Assembly: GCA_023260375.1 (NCBI GenBank)
Contig: JALQVK010000187.1
Location: 1-6,474, forward strand
DNA length: 6,474 nt
Origin: Rhodoluna sp.
GTDB lineage: Bacteria > Actinomycetota > Actinomycetes > Actinomycetales > Microbacteriaceae
Direction: 5' to 3'
The notes beneath the pieces are model-generated. The model was not told where the DNA came from, ran no database searches, and was given only the letters and a program-made list of their open reading frames with translations. Below are positions 1 to 6,474 of the stretch, piece by piece. The position numbers and the translations under genes were made by a program. How positions within the stretch are numbered: position 1 is the first letter of the stretch; every line of letters begins with the position of its first letter.

Positions 1-1653
1 GTCCGAAGGAATTACTTCGGTTTCCTGCTCGTAAGTCGAGTAGTGGTAAGGCGTAAGCGCAGGGAACTCACCGGCACAGGTATCAACAGTCTTGAAAACC
101 GGACGAAGACCAAGCGAGTGACGAATGGCTCGAACGTCGGATTCACCGAGTGAACGAATTGAAGCCAATTGAGCATCACTGAAACCATGTTCCTTACCAA
201 GCTTGATAACTTCCTCGGTAAGTTCAGGAGCAGACTTGATGGCTTCAGCTACCTCATTAATGAGAACAATTTGGTCTATAAACCATGGGTCAATCTTGGT
301 TGCTTCGAACACCTGCTCCGGGGTTGCACCCAAACGCAACGCCTGCTGAACGGTAACGATGCGTCCATCGGTTGGAACCTTGGAAATTTCTAGAAGTTCC
401 GCGGCCGACTTGGTCTGCTCTCCCCAGTGGAAAGATGAACCCTTCTTCTCAAGTGAACGCAGCGCCTTCTGAAGTGCCTGACTGTAATTACGACCGATCG
501 CCATTGCTTCACCAACCGACTTCATGGTGGTGGTTAGCGTGGCATCGGCTGCCGGGAACTTCTCAAAAGCAAAACGAGGAACCTTTACCACAACGTAGTC
601 CAGGGTTGGTTCGAAACTGGCAGGGGTCACACGAGTGATGTCGTTAGGGATTTCATCGAGTGTGTAACCGATGGCAAGCTTTGCCGCAATCTTGGCAATT
701 GGGAAACCGGTGGCCTTTGATGCCAATGCCGACGAACGACTAACGCGCGGGTTCATCTCGATGACGATGACACGACCATTACTTGGGTCGACTGCGAACT
801 GAATGTTGCAACCACCGGTGTCTACACCCACGTCGCGGATGATACGAATACCAATATCGCGAAGGTTTTGGAACTCACGGTCGGTAAGAGTTAGTGCAGG
901 TGCGACAGTGATTGAGTCACCGGTGTGAACACCAACCGGGTCAACATTCTCAATTGAACAAACTACGACGGTGTTGTCCGCGGTGTCGCGCATGAGCTCA
1001 AGCTCGTACTCTTTCCAACCAAGGATTGACTCTTCGAGAAGCACCTCGGTGGTTGGGCTTGCCTGAAGACCAGCACCAGCAATGCGTCGCAGATCTTCTT
1101 CGTTGTAAGCGAATCCGGAACCGAGACCACCCATGGTGAATGATGGACGAACCACCATTGGGTAGCCGAGAACTTCGACGGCGGCGATAACCTCGTCCAT
1201 GTTGTGAGCAATTACCGAGCGAGCAACATCGGCTCCAGCGTCAAGCACCAACTGCTTGAAGATCTGACGGTCTTCACCCTTCTTGATTGCATCAACCTTG
1301 GCACCAATAAGTTCAACGTTGTACTTGTCGAGGATTCCTAGCTCGTGGAGTGACATCGCTGCGTTTAGAGCAGTCTGACCACCAAGCGTCGGCAAAATCG
1401 CATCCGGCTTTTCCTTGATGATGATGCTTTCAATGATTTCTGGGGTGATCGGCTCAACATAAGTTGCATCGGCGAAGTCAGGGTCGGTCATGATGGTCGC
1501 AGGGTTCGAGTTCACCAAGATGACTCGGATTCCCTCTTCACGAAGTACGCGGCAGGCCTGGGTGCCTGAATAGTCAAACTCACAAGCCTGACCGATAACA
1601 ATCGGGCCGGAACCGATTACTAGGACGGATTTGATGTCGGAGCGCTTAGGCAT
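1..1653 (-). CDS. carB: Carbamoyl-phosphate synthase large subunit, N-terminal half (3' end beyond window)
   Basis: CarB takes ammonia delivered by CarA and, with bicarbonate and two ATP, makes carbamoyl phosphate for pyrimidine and arginine synthesis. The reading frame starts at ATG 1653-1651 ([17 protein letters not shown]) and stays open for 551 codons to the window edge. The visible part holds the carboxyphosphate ATP-grasp domain (about residues 1-400) and the oligomerization domain (about 400-550, ending in the [20 protein letters not shown] region). The family is about 1,070-1,100 residues, so the carbamoyl-phosphate ATP-grasp and the allosteric MGS-like domain lie outside. E. coli ATP-site residues are conserved at identical numbers: R129, R169 (RPSFTMGG), E215, N236, D238, H243, Q285, E299 and N301 ([18 protein letters not shown]). 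The start overlaps the carA 3' end by 8 nt (ATGCCTAA), and an AAAGG Shine-Dalgarno sits inside carA 7 nt upstream. The frame is intact, with no frameshift. Identity is essentially certain. Confidence 0.98.
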   Translation of the reverse strand, partial: MPKRSDIKSVLVIGSGPIVIGQACEFDYSGTQACRVLREEGIRVILVNSNPATIMTDPDFADATYVEPITPEIIESIIIKEKPDAILPTLGGQTALNAAMSLHELGILDKYNVELIGAKVDAIKKGEDRQIFKQLVLDAGADVARSVIAHNMDEVIAAVEVLGYPMVVRPSFTMGGLGSGFAYNEEDLRRIAGAGLQASPTTEVLLEESILGWKEYELELMRDTADNTVVVCSIENVDPVGVHTGDSITVAPALTLTDREFQNLRDIGIRIIRDVGVDTGGCNIQFAVDPSNGRVIVIEMNPRVSRSSALASKATGFPIAKIAAKLAIGYTLDEIPNDITRVTPASFEPTLDYVVVKVPRFAFEKFPAADATLTTTMKSVGEAMAIGRNYSQALQKALRSLEKKGSSFHWGEQTKSAAELLEISKVPTDGRIVTVQQALRLGATPEQVFEATKIDPWFIDQIVLINEVAEAIKSAPELTEEVIKLGKEHGFSDAQLASIRSLGESDVRAIRHSLGLRPVFKTVDTCAGEFPALTPYHYSTYEQETEVIPSD

Positions 1654-2782
1654 TAGCGACCTTTCGGTTGTTGCTGATGAGTTCGATTAGACGGTCGAAC
1701 AGGTAGTTCGAATCGTGTGGACCAGCGGCCGCTTCTGGGTGGTACTGGACGGAGTAGGCAGGAATGTCGACGCACTCAAGACCTTCAACGACATCGTCGT
1801 TGAGCGAGACGTGGCTCACCTTCACGCGACCGAAGCCAGCTGGCGAGTCAACCTCTGAGCCACCATCGACTTTTACCGCAAAGCCGTGGTTGTGCGCGGT
1901 AACTTCAACCTTGCCAGTGCGACGATCCAGAACGGGCTGGTTGATTCCGCGGTGACCGAAAGCTAGCTTGTAGGTCTCAAAGCCAAGGGCTCTGCCGAGT
2001 AGCTGGTTTCCGAAACAGATACCGAAGAATGGGGTCTTAGTTCTAAGAATTTCTTGAAGCGTTTCAACCTGGGTAGCGGCAGTTTCTGGGTCGCCAGGGC
2101 CGTTTGAATAGAACACGGCATCTGGATTGGTCTCAAGCAGCGTTGCTGCGTTTGACGTTGCTGGATAGACGTGAACCTCTAGACCTCGTGCAGTCATGTT
2201 TTCAATGGTCGAAGCCTTGATACCTAAATCTAGGATGGCAACCTTGCCAAATACAGGGCCTTCGGCTGGAACTACATACTTCGAAGCTGTCGATACCACA
2301 TCGCTGAGAGAAAGCCCTTGCATCTTCTTGGCAGTTTGAACTTCTGCAATGAGGGACTCTAGTGGCGCATTCGCCTTCTCCCCCGAGAAGACTCCACCGC
2401 GCATTACACCGCGGTCACGAAGGTGGCGGGTTAGCGCACGAGTATCCAGACCGCGAATGCCGACCACTCCGTACTTGACTAGTTCGTTGTCCAGCGAGTC
2501 CTCGCTGCGGAAGTTCGAGACGATTCGCGAAGCATCGCGAACCACGTAGCCGGCAACCCAAACCTTTGACGACTCTTCGTCTCGAGCATTGACACCGGTG
2601 TTACCGATGTGCGGCGCGGTTTGAACCACGATCTGACCGGCGTAACTTGGGTCGGTCAAGGTTTCCTGATACCCAGTCATGCCGGTACAGAAGACCACCT
2701 CACCGAGGGTCTGCCCTTCGCTTCCATAGCTGTAGCCTGTGAAGACTTTCCCGTCTTCCAGCACCAAAAGCGCTTTACTCAT
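1646..2782 (-). CDS. carA: Carbamoyl-phosphate synthase small subunit (glutamine amidotransferase)
   Basis: CarA hydrolyses glutamine and channels the ammonia to CarB. It is 378 residues, close to E. coli CarA (about 382). The N-terminal CPSase small-chain domain (about 1-150) contains [21 protein letters not shown]. The C-terminal class I glutamine amidotransferase domain (about 178-370) carries SNGPGDP (226-232), the nucleophile Cys256 in [10 protein letters not shown], and the catalytic His348/Glu350 in YHPEAAAGP. Where E. coli has GICLGHQ, this protein has GICFGNQ. From memory the Asn form is common in actinobacteria, so I do not read it as loss of function. The ATG start lies 2 nt after the pyrC stop. 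A GGAAAGG Shine-Dalgarno ends 7 nt upstream, inside the pyrC 3' end. The stop TAA overlaps carB by 8 nt, which fits 1:1 synthesis of two subunits of one enzyme. Confidence 0.98.
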   Translation of the reverse strand: MSKALLVLEDGKVFTGYSYGSEGQTLGEVVFCTGMTGYQETLTDPSYAGQIVVQTAPHIGNTGVNARDEESSKVWVAGYVVRDASRIVSNFRSEDSLDNELVKYGVVGIRGLDTRALTRHLRDRGVMRGGVFSGEKANAPLESLIAEVQTAKKMQGLSLSDVVSTASKYVVPAEGPVFGKVAILDLGIKASTIENMTARGLEVHVYPATSNAATLLETNPDAVFYSNGPGDPETAATQVETLQEILRTKTPFFGICFGNQLLGRALGFETYKLAFGHRGINQPVLDRRTGKVEVTAHNHGFAVKVDGGSEVDSPAGFGRVKVSHVSLNDDVVEGLECVDIPAYSVQYHPEAAAGPHDSNYLFDRLIELISNNRKVANA

Positions 2783-2784
2783 GT

Positions 2785-4065
2785 TTATGCCTTTCCTGTC
2801 AGAACGCCGTCGCGCACTGTGAATTTGCCTTTGAAAATCGTGTGGGTAATGCGCCCAGGAAGTTCCATGCCCCGAAACGGTTGGTTATTACTCTTGCTGG
2901 CGCCACCGTCGACAACCGTGGTGCGAGCCTTCGGATCAATCAAAGTCAGGTTGGCAATGGAACCGGCTGAGATTTCCTGACCTTGTGTTGCCAAACCACT
3001 GATCTGCGCCGGGACAACCGAAAGTACCTGAACTAGTCGTTCCCATGACGACTTGCCGCTTTCAATGAGAACTAACTGAGCGATTGAAGCAGCGGTTTCG
3101 AGACCGAGCATGCCGAATGCAGCATTGCTCCACTCGCATTGTTTCGCTTCGTCTGGGTGTGGTGCGTGGTCGGTGCCGATTACGTCGATGGTTCCATCGA
3201 TTAGGGCTTCACGAAGAGCCTCAACGTCTGCTTGCGTGCGAAGTGGCGGGTTCACCTTGTAAACCGGGTCGTAGGTGCGTGCAAGTTGGTCGGTGAGTAA
3301 AAGGTGGTGCGGGGTAACTTCGGCAGTTACCTGTACGCCCCTAGCTTTTCCTAGTCGAATTTGCTCGATCGAACCCTTGGTTGAAACGTGGCAAACGTGT
3401 AAGCGGGAGCCAGTCAACTCAGCAAGCATGATGTCGCGCGCGATGATCGATTCTTCTGCGACGCCGGGCCAGCCAGCGAGTCCTAACTCAGCCGACACCG
3501 CACCATCGTTCATTTGAGCATTTTGGGTTAGTCTCGGCTCCTGTGCGTGCTGAGCAATTACGCCGTCGAAAGTTTTCACATAAGCAAGAGCTCGTCGCAT
3601 GACCAAAGCGTCACTTACGCATTTGCCGTCGTCGCTGAAAATAGTGACCTTGGCCTTGGAGTCGTGCATGCTACCCATTTCCGACAGCTTCTCCCCCTCA
3701 AGACCAACGGTAACTGCGCCAATTGGCTGAACTTCAACCAAACCGGCCTCTTCACCCAGGCGCTGAACCTGCTCGACAACCCCTGCATTGTCTGCGACTG
3801 GCATGGTGTTGGCCATTGGGTGAACAGCGGTGTATCCACCCTTAGCGGCAGCCTGTGAGCCGGTAAGCACCGTCTCACTCTGTTCAAACCCTGGCTGTCG
3901 AAGGTGGGTGTGCAGATCCACAAATCCTGGCAGCAGCACTAGACCGGTGCAGTCAATGATCTCGCCGTGTTCGTCGTGACCAACTGCGGTGATGTGTTCA
4001 CCGTCAATGGAAACATTGGTAGTTTTGCCGCTGGCCAGAGTTACGTTTTTCAGTGTGACGCTCAT
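2785..4065 (-). CDS. pyrC: Dihydroorotase, class I
   Basis: This zinc amidohydrolase interconverts carbamoyl-aspartate and dihydroorotate, the third step of UMP synthesis. The 426-residue length fits the class I family (about 420-430), rather than the shorter E. coli-type class II enzyme. It begins with a small beta-sandwich segment (1-47), followed by the TIM-barrel. Metal and catalytic residues visible are His52 and His54 ([13 protein letters not shown]), Asp146 (FSDDGK), His173 (AQHAQEP), His226 (HVCHVSTKG) and Asp299 (GTDHAPH). This is the pattern of the Bacillus caldolyticus/Aquifex type enzymes, with the metal-bridging Asp in place of carboxylated Lys. The substrate loop appears as MANTMPVAD, an actinobacterial style of the usual MPNT motif. 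All active residues are present, so it should be catalytic rather than a pseudo-dihydroorotase. The ATG abuts the pyrB stop (TAAATG), with an AGAGGA Shine-Dalgarno inside pyrB. Confidence 0.97.
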   Translation of the reverse strand: MSVTLKNVTLASGKTTNVSIDGEHITAVGHDEHGEIIDCTGLVLLPGFVDLHTHLRQPGFEQSETVLTGSQAAAKGGYTAVHPMANTMPVADNAGVVEQVQRLGEEAGLVEVQPIGAVTVGLEGEKLSEMGSMHDSKAKVTIFSDDGKCVSDALVMRRALAYVKTFDGVIAQHAQEPRLTQNAQMNDGAVSAELGLAGWPGVAEESIIARDIMLAELTGSRLHVCHVSTKGSIEQIRLGKARGVQVTAEVTPHHLLLTDQLARTYDPVYKVNPPLRTQADVEALREALIDGTIDVIGTDHAPHPDEAKQCEWSNAAFGMLGLETAASIAQLVLIESGKSSWERLVQVLSVVPAQISGLATQGQEISAGSIANLTLIDPKARTTVVDGGASKSNNQPFRGMELPGRITHTIFKGKFTVRDGVLTGKA

Positions 4066-5019
4066 TTATGCGTTCCTCTCGTTTCCAACTAGGTGATACA
4101 AGACAGCCATGCGTGCGCTGACTCCATTGCGAACTTGATCTAAGACCGTTGAGTTGGGGCTGTCCGCACAGAAACTATCAATTTCGAGGCCGCGGTTCAT
4201 GGGGCCTGGGTGCATAACCAGAGTTCCAGGTTTCATTCGTTCTAAGCGCTCGCGGTTTAGGCCCCAAAGCTTGGAGTATTCGGCTTCGCTTGGGAAGAAT
4301 GCTGCGTGCATACGTTCGCTTTGTACTCGAAGCATCATCACGGCATCGAAGTCGTTTTCTTCGATGGCGTGGTCAAAGTTATGGAACGAGCTAACTGCCT
4401 GCTGACCTAGCGCCTTAGGCAGAAGGGTTGGTGGCGCTATGAGATGAACCCGAGCACCGAGATTCTTGAGCAGGATGAGATTACTTCTAGCAACGCGACT
4501 GTGTGCGATGTCTCCGACTATCGCAACGTTCACGCCATCCAAACCCTTACCGGAAGCCGTTCCGAAAAGACGCGAACGCAAGGTGTATGCATCCAATAGT
4601 GCCTGGGTCGGGTGCTCGTGAGTTCCGTCTCCGGCATTGATTACCGAACCATCAAACCAATCACTGTTTGCGAGAGTGTGGGCAGCACCAGATGAACCGT
4701 GACGCATGACCACGATGTCAGCCGAAATGGCTGCGAGTGTCTGCACGGTATCTTTGAGGCTCTCGCCTTTGGAGACGCTAGAACCCTTTGCCGAAACATT
4801 CACCACATCGGCAGAAAGGCGCTTTTCGGCAACCTCAAAAGAAACTCGGGTTCGAGTTGAGTCTTCGTAGAAGAGGTTGACAACCGTCTTACCTCGAAGA
4901 GTCGGAAGCTTCTTGACTTCGCGTTCGCTGACCGAAGCCATCTCTGCCGTAGTGTCTAGAAGTTCGATTGCGTCAGCGCGATTGAGATCGGCGGCCGAAA
5001 CTAGGTGCTTTAGATTCAT
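4066..5019 (-). CDS. pyrB: Aspartate carbamoyltransferase catalytic subunit
   Basis: PyrB joins carbamoyl phosphate and L-aspartate to give N-carbamoyl-L-aspartate, the first committed pyrimidine step. At 317 residues it matches the catalytic chain alone. The carbamoyl-phosphate domain has the signature STRTR at 54-58, followed by SFE. The neighbour-subunit loop S80/K84 ([13 protein letters not shown]) is present, as are R106 (MRHGSSG) and the [10 protein letters not shown] motif at 134-143. The aspartate domain has [13 protein letters not shown] (168-180), LRVQSER (230-236) and HPGPMNRG (270-277). No pyrI regulatory subunit is visible nearby, so feedback by CTP through PyrI is not expected here. 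The start ATG shares ATGA with the pyrR stop. The only purine run, GAGGG, directly touches the ATG, which is too close to serve as a good ribosome binding site. Expression therefore probably depends on ribosomes terminating on pyrR. Confidence 0.98.
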   Translation of the reverse strand: MNLKHLVSAADLNRADAIELLDTTAEMASVSEREVKKLPTLRGKTVVNLFYEDSTRTRVSFEVAEKRLSADVVNVSAKGSSVSKGESLKDTVQTLAAISADIVVMRHGSSGAAHTLANSDWFDGSVINAGDGTHEHPTQALLDAYTLRSRLFGTASGKGLDGVNVAIVGDIAHSRVARSNLILLKNLGARVHLIAPPTLLPKALGQQAVSSFHNFDHAIEENDFDAVMMLRVQSERMHAAFFPSEAEYSKLWGLNRERLERMKPGTLVMHPGPMNRGLEIDSFCADSPNSTVLDQVRNGVSARMAVLYHLVGNERNA

Positions 5020-5555
5020 CCCTCGATCACCACGGCATTCTCCGTATCGGTTTCATCCAAACGAACCTGGATTCGTTCGTGCAAAGAGGTTGGCAAATTC
5101 TTTCCAACATAATCGGCTCGAATTGGAAGCTCACGGTGACCGCGGTCAATGAGCACAGCCAGACGAACTGCGCTAGGCCTACCAAACTCGTTTAAGGCAT
5201 CCAATCCGGCACGAACGGTGCGTCCACTGAATAAAACGTCGTCTACTAAAACAACGGTTTTCCCGTCAATTCCCGACACTGGCAAGGTGGTCTGAGTGAT
5301 TTCTTTATCCGGCTTTGAAGCTAGATCGTCGCGAAAGAGTGTTACATCCAGGCGGCCGTAGGAAGATGCCGCATCAAAGTCTGGATAACTAGCTTGAATT
5401 GACTTAGCAATGCGCTCGGCAAGCCAAACACCACGGGTAGGGATACCCAGTATCAGAAGATTTGAGGTGCCGCGATTGGCTTCGACGATTTCATGAGAAA
5501 TGCGAGTGACAGCGCGATCAATGTCGCTGCTGGTCAAGACGGTGCGTGACGACAC
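5016..5555 (-). CDS. pyrR: Bifunctional pyr operon regulator / uracil phosphoribosyltransferase PyrR (start revised)
   Basis: PyrR is a phosphoribosyltransferase-fold RNA-binding protein. It binds pyr leader RNA when charged with UMP/UTP, releases it with PRPP, and has uracil phosphoribosyltransferase activity. With the start used here it has 179 residues, normal for the family. The PRPP loop is [17 protein letters not shown] at 101-117. Residues corresponding to RNA-binding positions of Bacillus PyrR appear as T17 and H21 (AVTRISHEI) and K152 (GKNLPTS). [14 protein letters not shown] (65-78) is also typical. The longest frame begins at GTG 5561, but that GTG lies inside the perfect Shine-Dalgarno AAGGAGGTG and cannot be read as a start by it. 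The in-frame GTG at 5555-5553 lies 5 nt after GGAGG and is preferred, giving [12 protein letters not shown]. The stop TGA overlaps pyrB (ATGA). The gene is preceded by a leader hairpin that PyrR itself should bind. Confidence 0.95.
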   Translation of the reverse strand: MSSRTVLTSSDIDRAVTRISHEIVEANRGTSNLLILGIPTRGVWLAERIAKSIQASYPDFDAASSYGRLDVTLFRDDLASKPDKEITQTTLPVSGIDGKTVVLVDDVLFSGRTVRAGLDALNEFGRPSAVRLAVLIDRGHRELPIRADYVGKNLPTSLHERIQVRLDETDTENAVVIEG

Positions 5556-5558
5556 GCC

Positions 5559-5567
5559 CACCTCCTT
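5559..5567 (-). promoter_or_regulatory. Ribosome binding site of pyrR, decides the start codon
   Basis: AAGGAGGTG is fully complementary to the usual 3' end of 16S rRNA and is the strongest Shine-Dalgarno in the window. It is followed, 5 nt after GGAGG, by GTG at 5555-5553. It overlaps the upstream in-frame GTG (5561-5559), which is therefore not a credible start. All but its last base lies in the lower stem of the PyrR-binding hairpin. Confidence 0.85.
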
Positions 5568-5598
5568 CTCCGCCTCACAGGACGGTTTTAAAGGACGT
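5560..5598 (-). promoter_or_regulatory. PyrR-binding hairpin in the pyrR leader (translational repression site)
   Basis: The leader RNA contains the PyrR-loop signature GTCCTGTGAGGC (5583-5572) in a two-part hairpin. The lower stem pairs ACGUCCUU (5598-5591) with AAGGAGGU (5567-5560): seven pairs with one internal G-G mismatch, plus a U-G pair on top. An asymmetric bulge follows, four A (5589-5586) against one A (5569). The upper stem pairs CCGUC (5585-5581) with GGCGG (5574-5570), including one U-G, and closes a six-base CUGUGA loop. This matches the architecture of the Bacillus PyrR binding loop. The 3' arm is the complete pyrR Shine-Dalgarno. No downstream terminator/antiterminator pair is seen, so the mechanism should be translational repression, as described for PyrR in Mycobacterium smegmatis, rather than transcription attenuation. 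The pairing was worked out by hand and the mechanism is inferred. Confidence 0.85.
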
Positions 5599-5605
5599 TT
5601 GTATA

Positions 5606-5611
5606 AGTGTA
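5606..5611 (-). promoter_or_regulatory. Candidate -10 element for a pyr promoter (weak)
   Basis: TACACT fits the TAnnnT form of a -10 hexamer and lies just after the nusB stop codon. If used, transcription would start about 7 nt downstream, near position 5599, so the mRNA would begin almost exactly at the base of the PyrR hairpin. The best upstream -35-like element is TTGCTG (5638-5633), inside nusB. Its spacing of 21 nt is too long for a standard promoter. The pyr genes may instead, or also, be transcribed from upstream of efp. Confidence 0.22.
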
Positions 5612-5612
5612 A

Positions 5613-6029
5613 CTAAAGAGCTTTGCGTGTGCCAGCAACGCGCGACAAAAGCCCGTTGATGAAACCGCCAGATTCTTCTGTCGAATACTCTTTGGCAAGC
5701 TCAACTGCCTCGTTCACCACAGCTGGCGACGGGGCGTCTGAATACAGAATCTCCCAAATGGCGACGCGCAAAATTGCCCGATCTACGTTCGGCATTCTTT
5801 CAATCGTCCAACCTTCTGAATAGGTTTCTAGAAGTTCGTCGATTTCGTCATAGTGTTCAATAACACCGAGAACAATTTCCTTGGCGTAATCAAAAATAGG
5901 CTCTTGATTCTGTCGGTCCGCAACCTGCTCGCGGGTTACATCAAGCAGGGTCTCCGGGGAAACCTTTCGCAAGTCTGCCGCAAAAATAGCGTCTACTGCG
6001 CGCTTTCTGGCCTTACTTCTGGAGCTCAC
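5613..6029 (-). CDS. nusB: Transcription antitermination factor NusB
   Basis: NusB is a small all-helical RNA-binding protein. With NusE (S10) it binds boxA in rRNA leaders and supports antitermination and rRNA processing. The product has 138 residues, the usual family length. Motifs along the chain are the basic N-terminal helix SKARKRAVDAIFAAD (5-19), the central WTIERMPNVDRAILRVAIWEIL (74-95, with W74, R78, D83, R84, R88), PAVVNEAVELAKEYS (102-116, N106/E107) and the C-terminal GGFINGLLSRV (121-131). The start is GTG at 6029-6027. No ATG occurs before Met79 and the N-terminal helix is required, so GTG is the right choice. It lies 1 nt after the efp stop and has only a weak AAGG upstream, which suggests translational coupling to efp. 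It ends with TAG, 14 nt before the base of the PyrR hairpin. Confidence 0.96.
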   Translation of the reverse strand: MSSRSKARKRAVDAIFAADLRKVSPETLLDVTREQVADRQNQEPIFDYAKEIVLGVIEHYDEIDELLETYSEGWTIERMPNVDRAILRVAIWEILYSDAPSPAVVNEAVELAKEYSTEESGGFINGLLSRVAGTRKAL

Positions 6030-6030
6030 C

Positions 6031-6474
6031 TTAGTCGCGTTCGCGGCCGAGGTACTCGCCGGTGCGAGTATCTACTTTGACGCGGGTGTTGTTCTCGACA
6101 AACAGCGGAACCTGAATCTCGAGACCAGTCTCAAGAGTTGCTGGCTTGGTGCCACCGGTAGAGCGGTCGCCCTGAAGACCAGGCTCGGTGTAGGTAATGG
6201 TTAGAACAACCGACGAAGGAAGTTCTACGTAAATTGGGTTACCTTCATGCATGGCAACTGTAGCAGCCTGGTTCTCCAAGAGGAAGCCAGCGGCTTCGGC
6301 AACAACCTCAGGGCTCAGTTCGACCTGCTCATAGGTCCCTTTGTCCATGAAAATGAACGATGAACCATCGTTGTAAAGGTATTCCATGTCGCGCTTGTCG
6401 ACATTTGCGGTCTCAACCTTGGTACCTGCGTTGAAAGTCTTGTCGACAACCTTGCCAGACATGACGCTCTTTAG
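6031..6474 (-). CDS. efp: Translation elongation factor P (N-terminus beyond window)
   Basis: EF-P binds between the P and E sites of ribosomes stalled on consecutive prolines and promotes peptide bond formation. The frame is open to the window edge: codons before Met 6462-6460 read L-K-S-V, continuing into [17 protein letters not shown]. That Met is therefore internal and not the start. 147 residues are visible and about 40 are missing, judged from a family length near 187. The missing part is most of the KOW-like domain I, including the tip loop with the residue that contacts the P-site tRNA and is modified in some bacteria. The two OB-like domains are present. The C-terminal signature is [16 protein letters not shown], ending [13 protein letters not shown]. 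In the family motif a Gly is expected a few residues after VPLF, but here the sequence is VENN. The gene is followed after 1 nt by nusB, the common actinobacterial order. Confidence 0.97.
   Translation of the reverse strand, partial: LKSVMSGKVVDKTFNAGTKVETANVDKRDMEYLYNDGSSFIFMDKGTYEQVELSPEVVAEAAGFLLENQAATVAMHEGNPIYVELPSSVVLTITYTEPGLQGDRSTGGTKPATLETGLEIQVPLFVENNTRVKVDTRTGEYLGRERD

Noticed and set aside
1..960. Apparent gene-free left end, if one looks only for frames closed by start and stop inside the window
   Set aside because: The minus frame from 1653 is open through position 1 and encodes the carboxyphosphate and oligomerization domains of CarB without a stop. The region is fully coding.
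2609..2980. Plus-strand open frame of 123 codons opposite the carA 5' end and pyrC 3' end
   Set aside because: It spans the carA/pyrC junction antisense to two fully conserved enzymes. Its translation shows no recognisable domain and no clear ribosome binding site. It is a shadow of the minus-strand genes.
3547..3923. Open frames of about 100 codons on both strands inside pyrC
   Set aside because: Both overlap the conserved dihydroorotase reading frame in other phases and have low-complexity, arginine/serine-rich translations typical of shadow frames.
5560..5598. Reading the nusB-pyrR hairpin as an intrinsic terminator of nusB
   Set aside because: It is not followed by a U-run. Its 3' arm is a Shine-Dalgarno followed directly by the pyrR start, and its apical sequence matches a PyrR loop.
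6460..6462. ATG giving a 143-residue EF-P as the gene start
   Set aside because: The frame continues upstream as L-K-S-V, matching the family sequence just before [13 protein letters not shown], and EF-P needs its N-terminal domain. The Met is internal and the gene is cut by the window edge.
1..6474. Possible mobile element, toxin-antitoxin, CRISPR or defence system
   Set aside because: All coding space is accounted for by one conserved housekeeping operon. I saw no transposase, direct repeat array, tRNA or odd-composition island.

Overview
This window is a single co-directional block of actinobacterial housekeeping genes, all read on the minus strand. In transcription order (right to left) they are efp (5' end cut by the window edge), nusB, pyrR, pyrB, pyrC, carA and carB (3' half cut by the window edge). 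The order efp-nusB-pyrR-pyrB-pyrC-carA-carB, the actinobacterial form of the CarA nucleophile motif ([10 protein letters not shown]) and the PyrR leader signal point to an actinobacterium. Base composition looks close to half G+C by eye. Together with the protein style, this suggests a small-genome, lower-GC member of Micrococcales/Microbacteriaceae, such as the freshwater Rhodoluna/Aquiluna group. The lineage is an inference, not a demonstrated assignment.

Layout: 6474-6031 holds EF-P, about four fifths of the protein. After 1 nt comes nusB (6029-5613, GTG start). A 57-nt gap follows, the only intergenic region of any size. It carries a well-formed PyrR-binding hairpin whose 3' arm contains the pyrR Shine-Dalgarno sequence. 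Then come pyrR (5555-5016, start revised here), pyrB (ATGA overlap), pyrC (abutting, TAA-ATG), carA (2-nt gap) and carB (8-nt overlap). There is no stretch of 300 bases without a gene. I see no tRNA, rRNA, mobile element, CRISPR array or intrinsic terminator.

How the genes work together: CarA and CarB make carbamoyl phosphate from glutamine, bicarbonate and ATP. PyrB condenses it with aspartate, and PyrC closes the ring to dihydroorotate. PyrR senses UMP/UTP against PRPP and, by binding the leader hairpin, should block translation of pyrR. Because pyrB to carB follow with near-zero junctions, this should damp translation down the whole operon. EF-P (relief of polyproline stalling) and NusB (antitermination, rRNA transcription) are upstream neighbours outside that control point.

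I did not find a previously undescribed system. The most interesting element is the compact PyrR translational switch between nusB and pyrR, together with the start-codon correction it forces.
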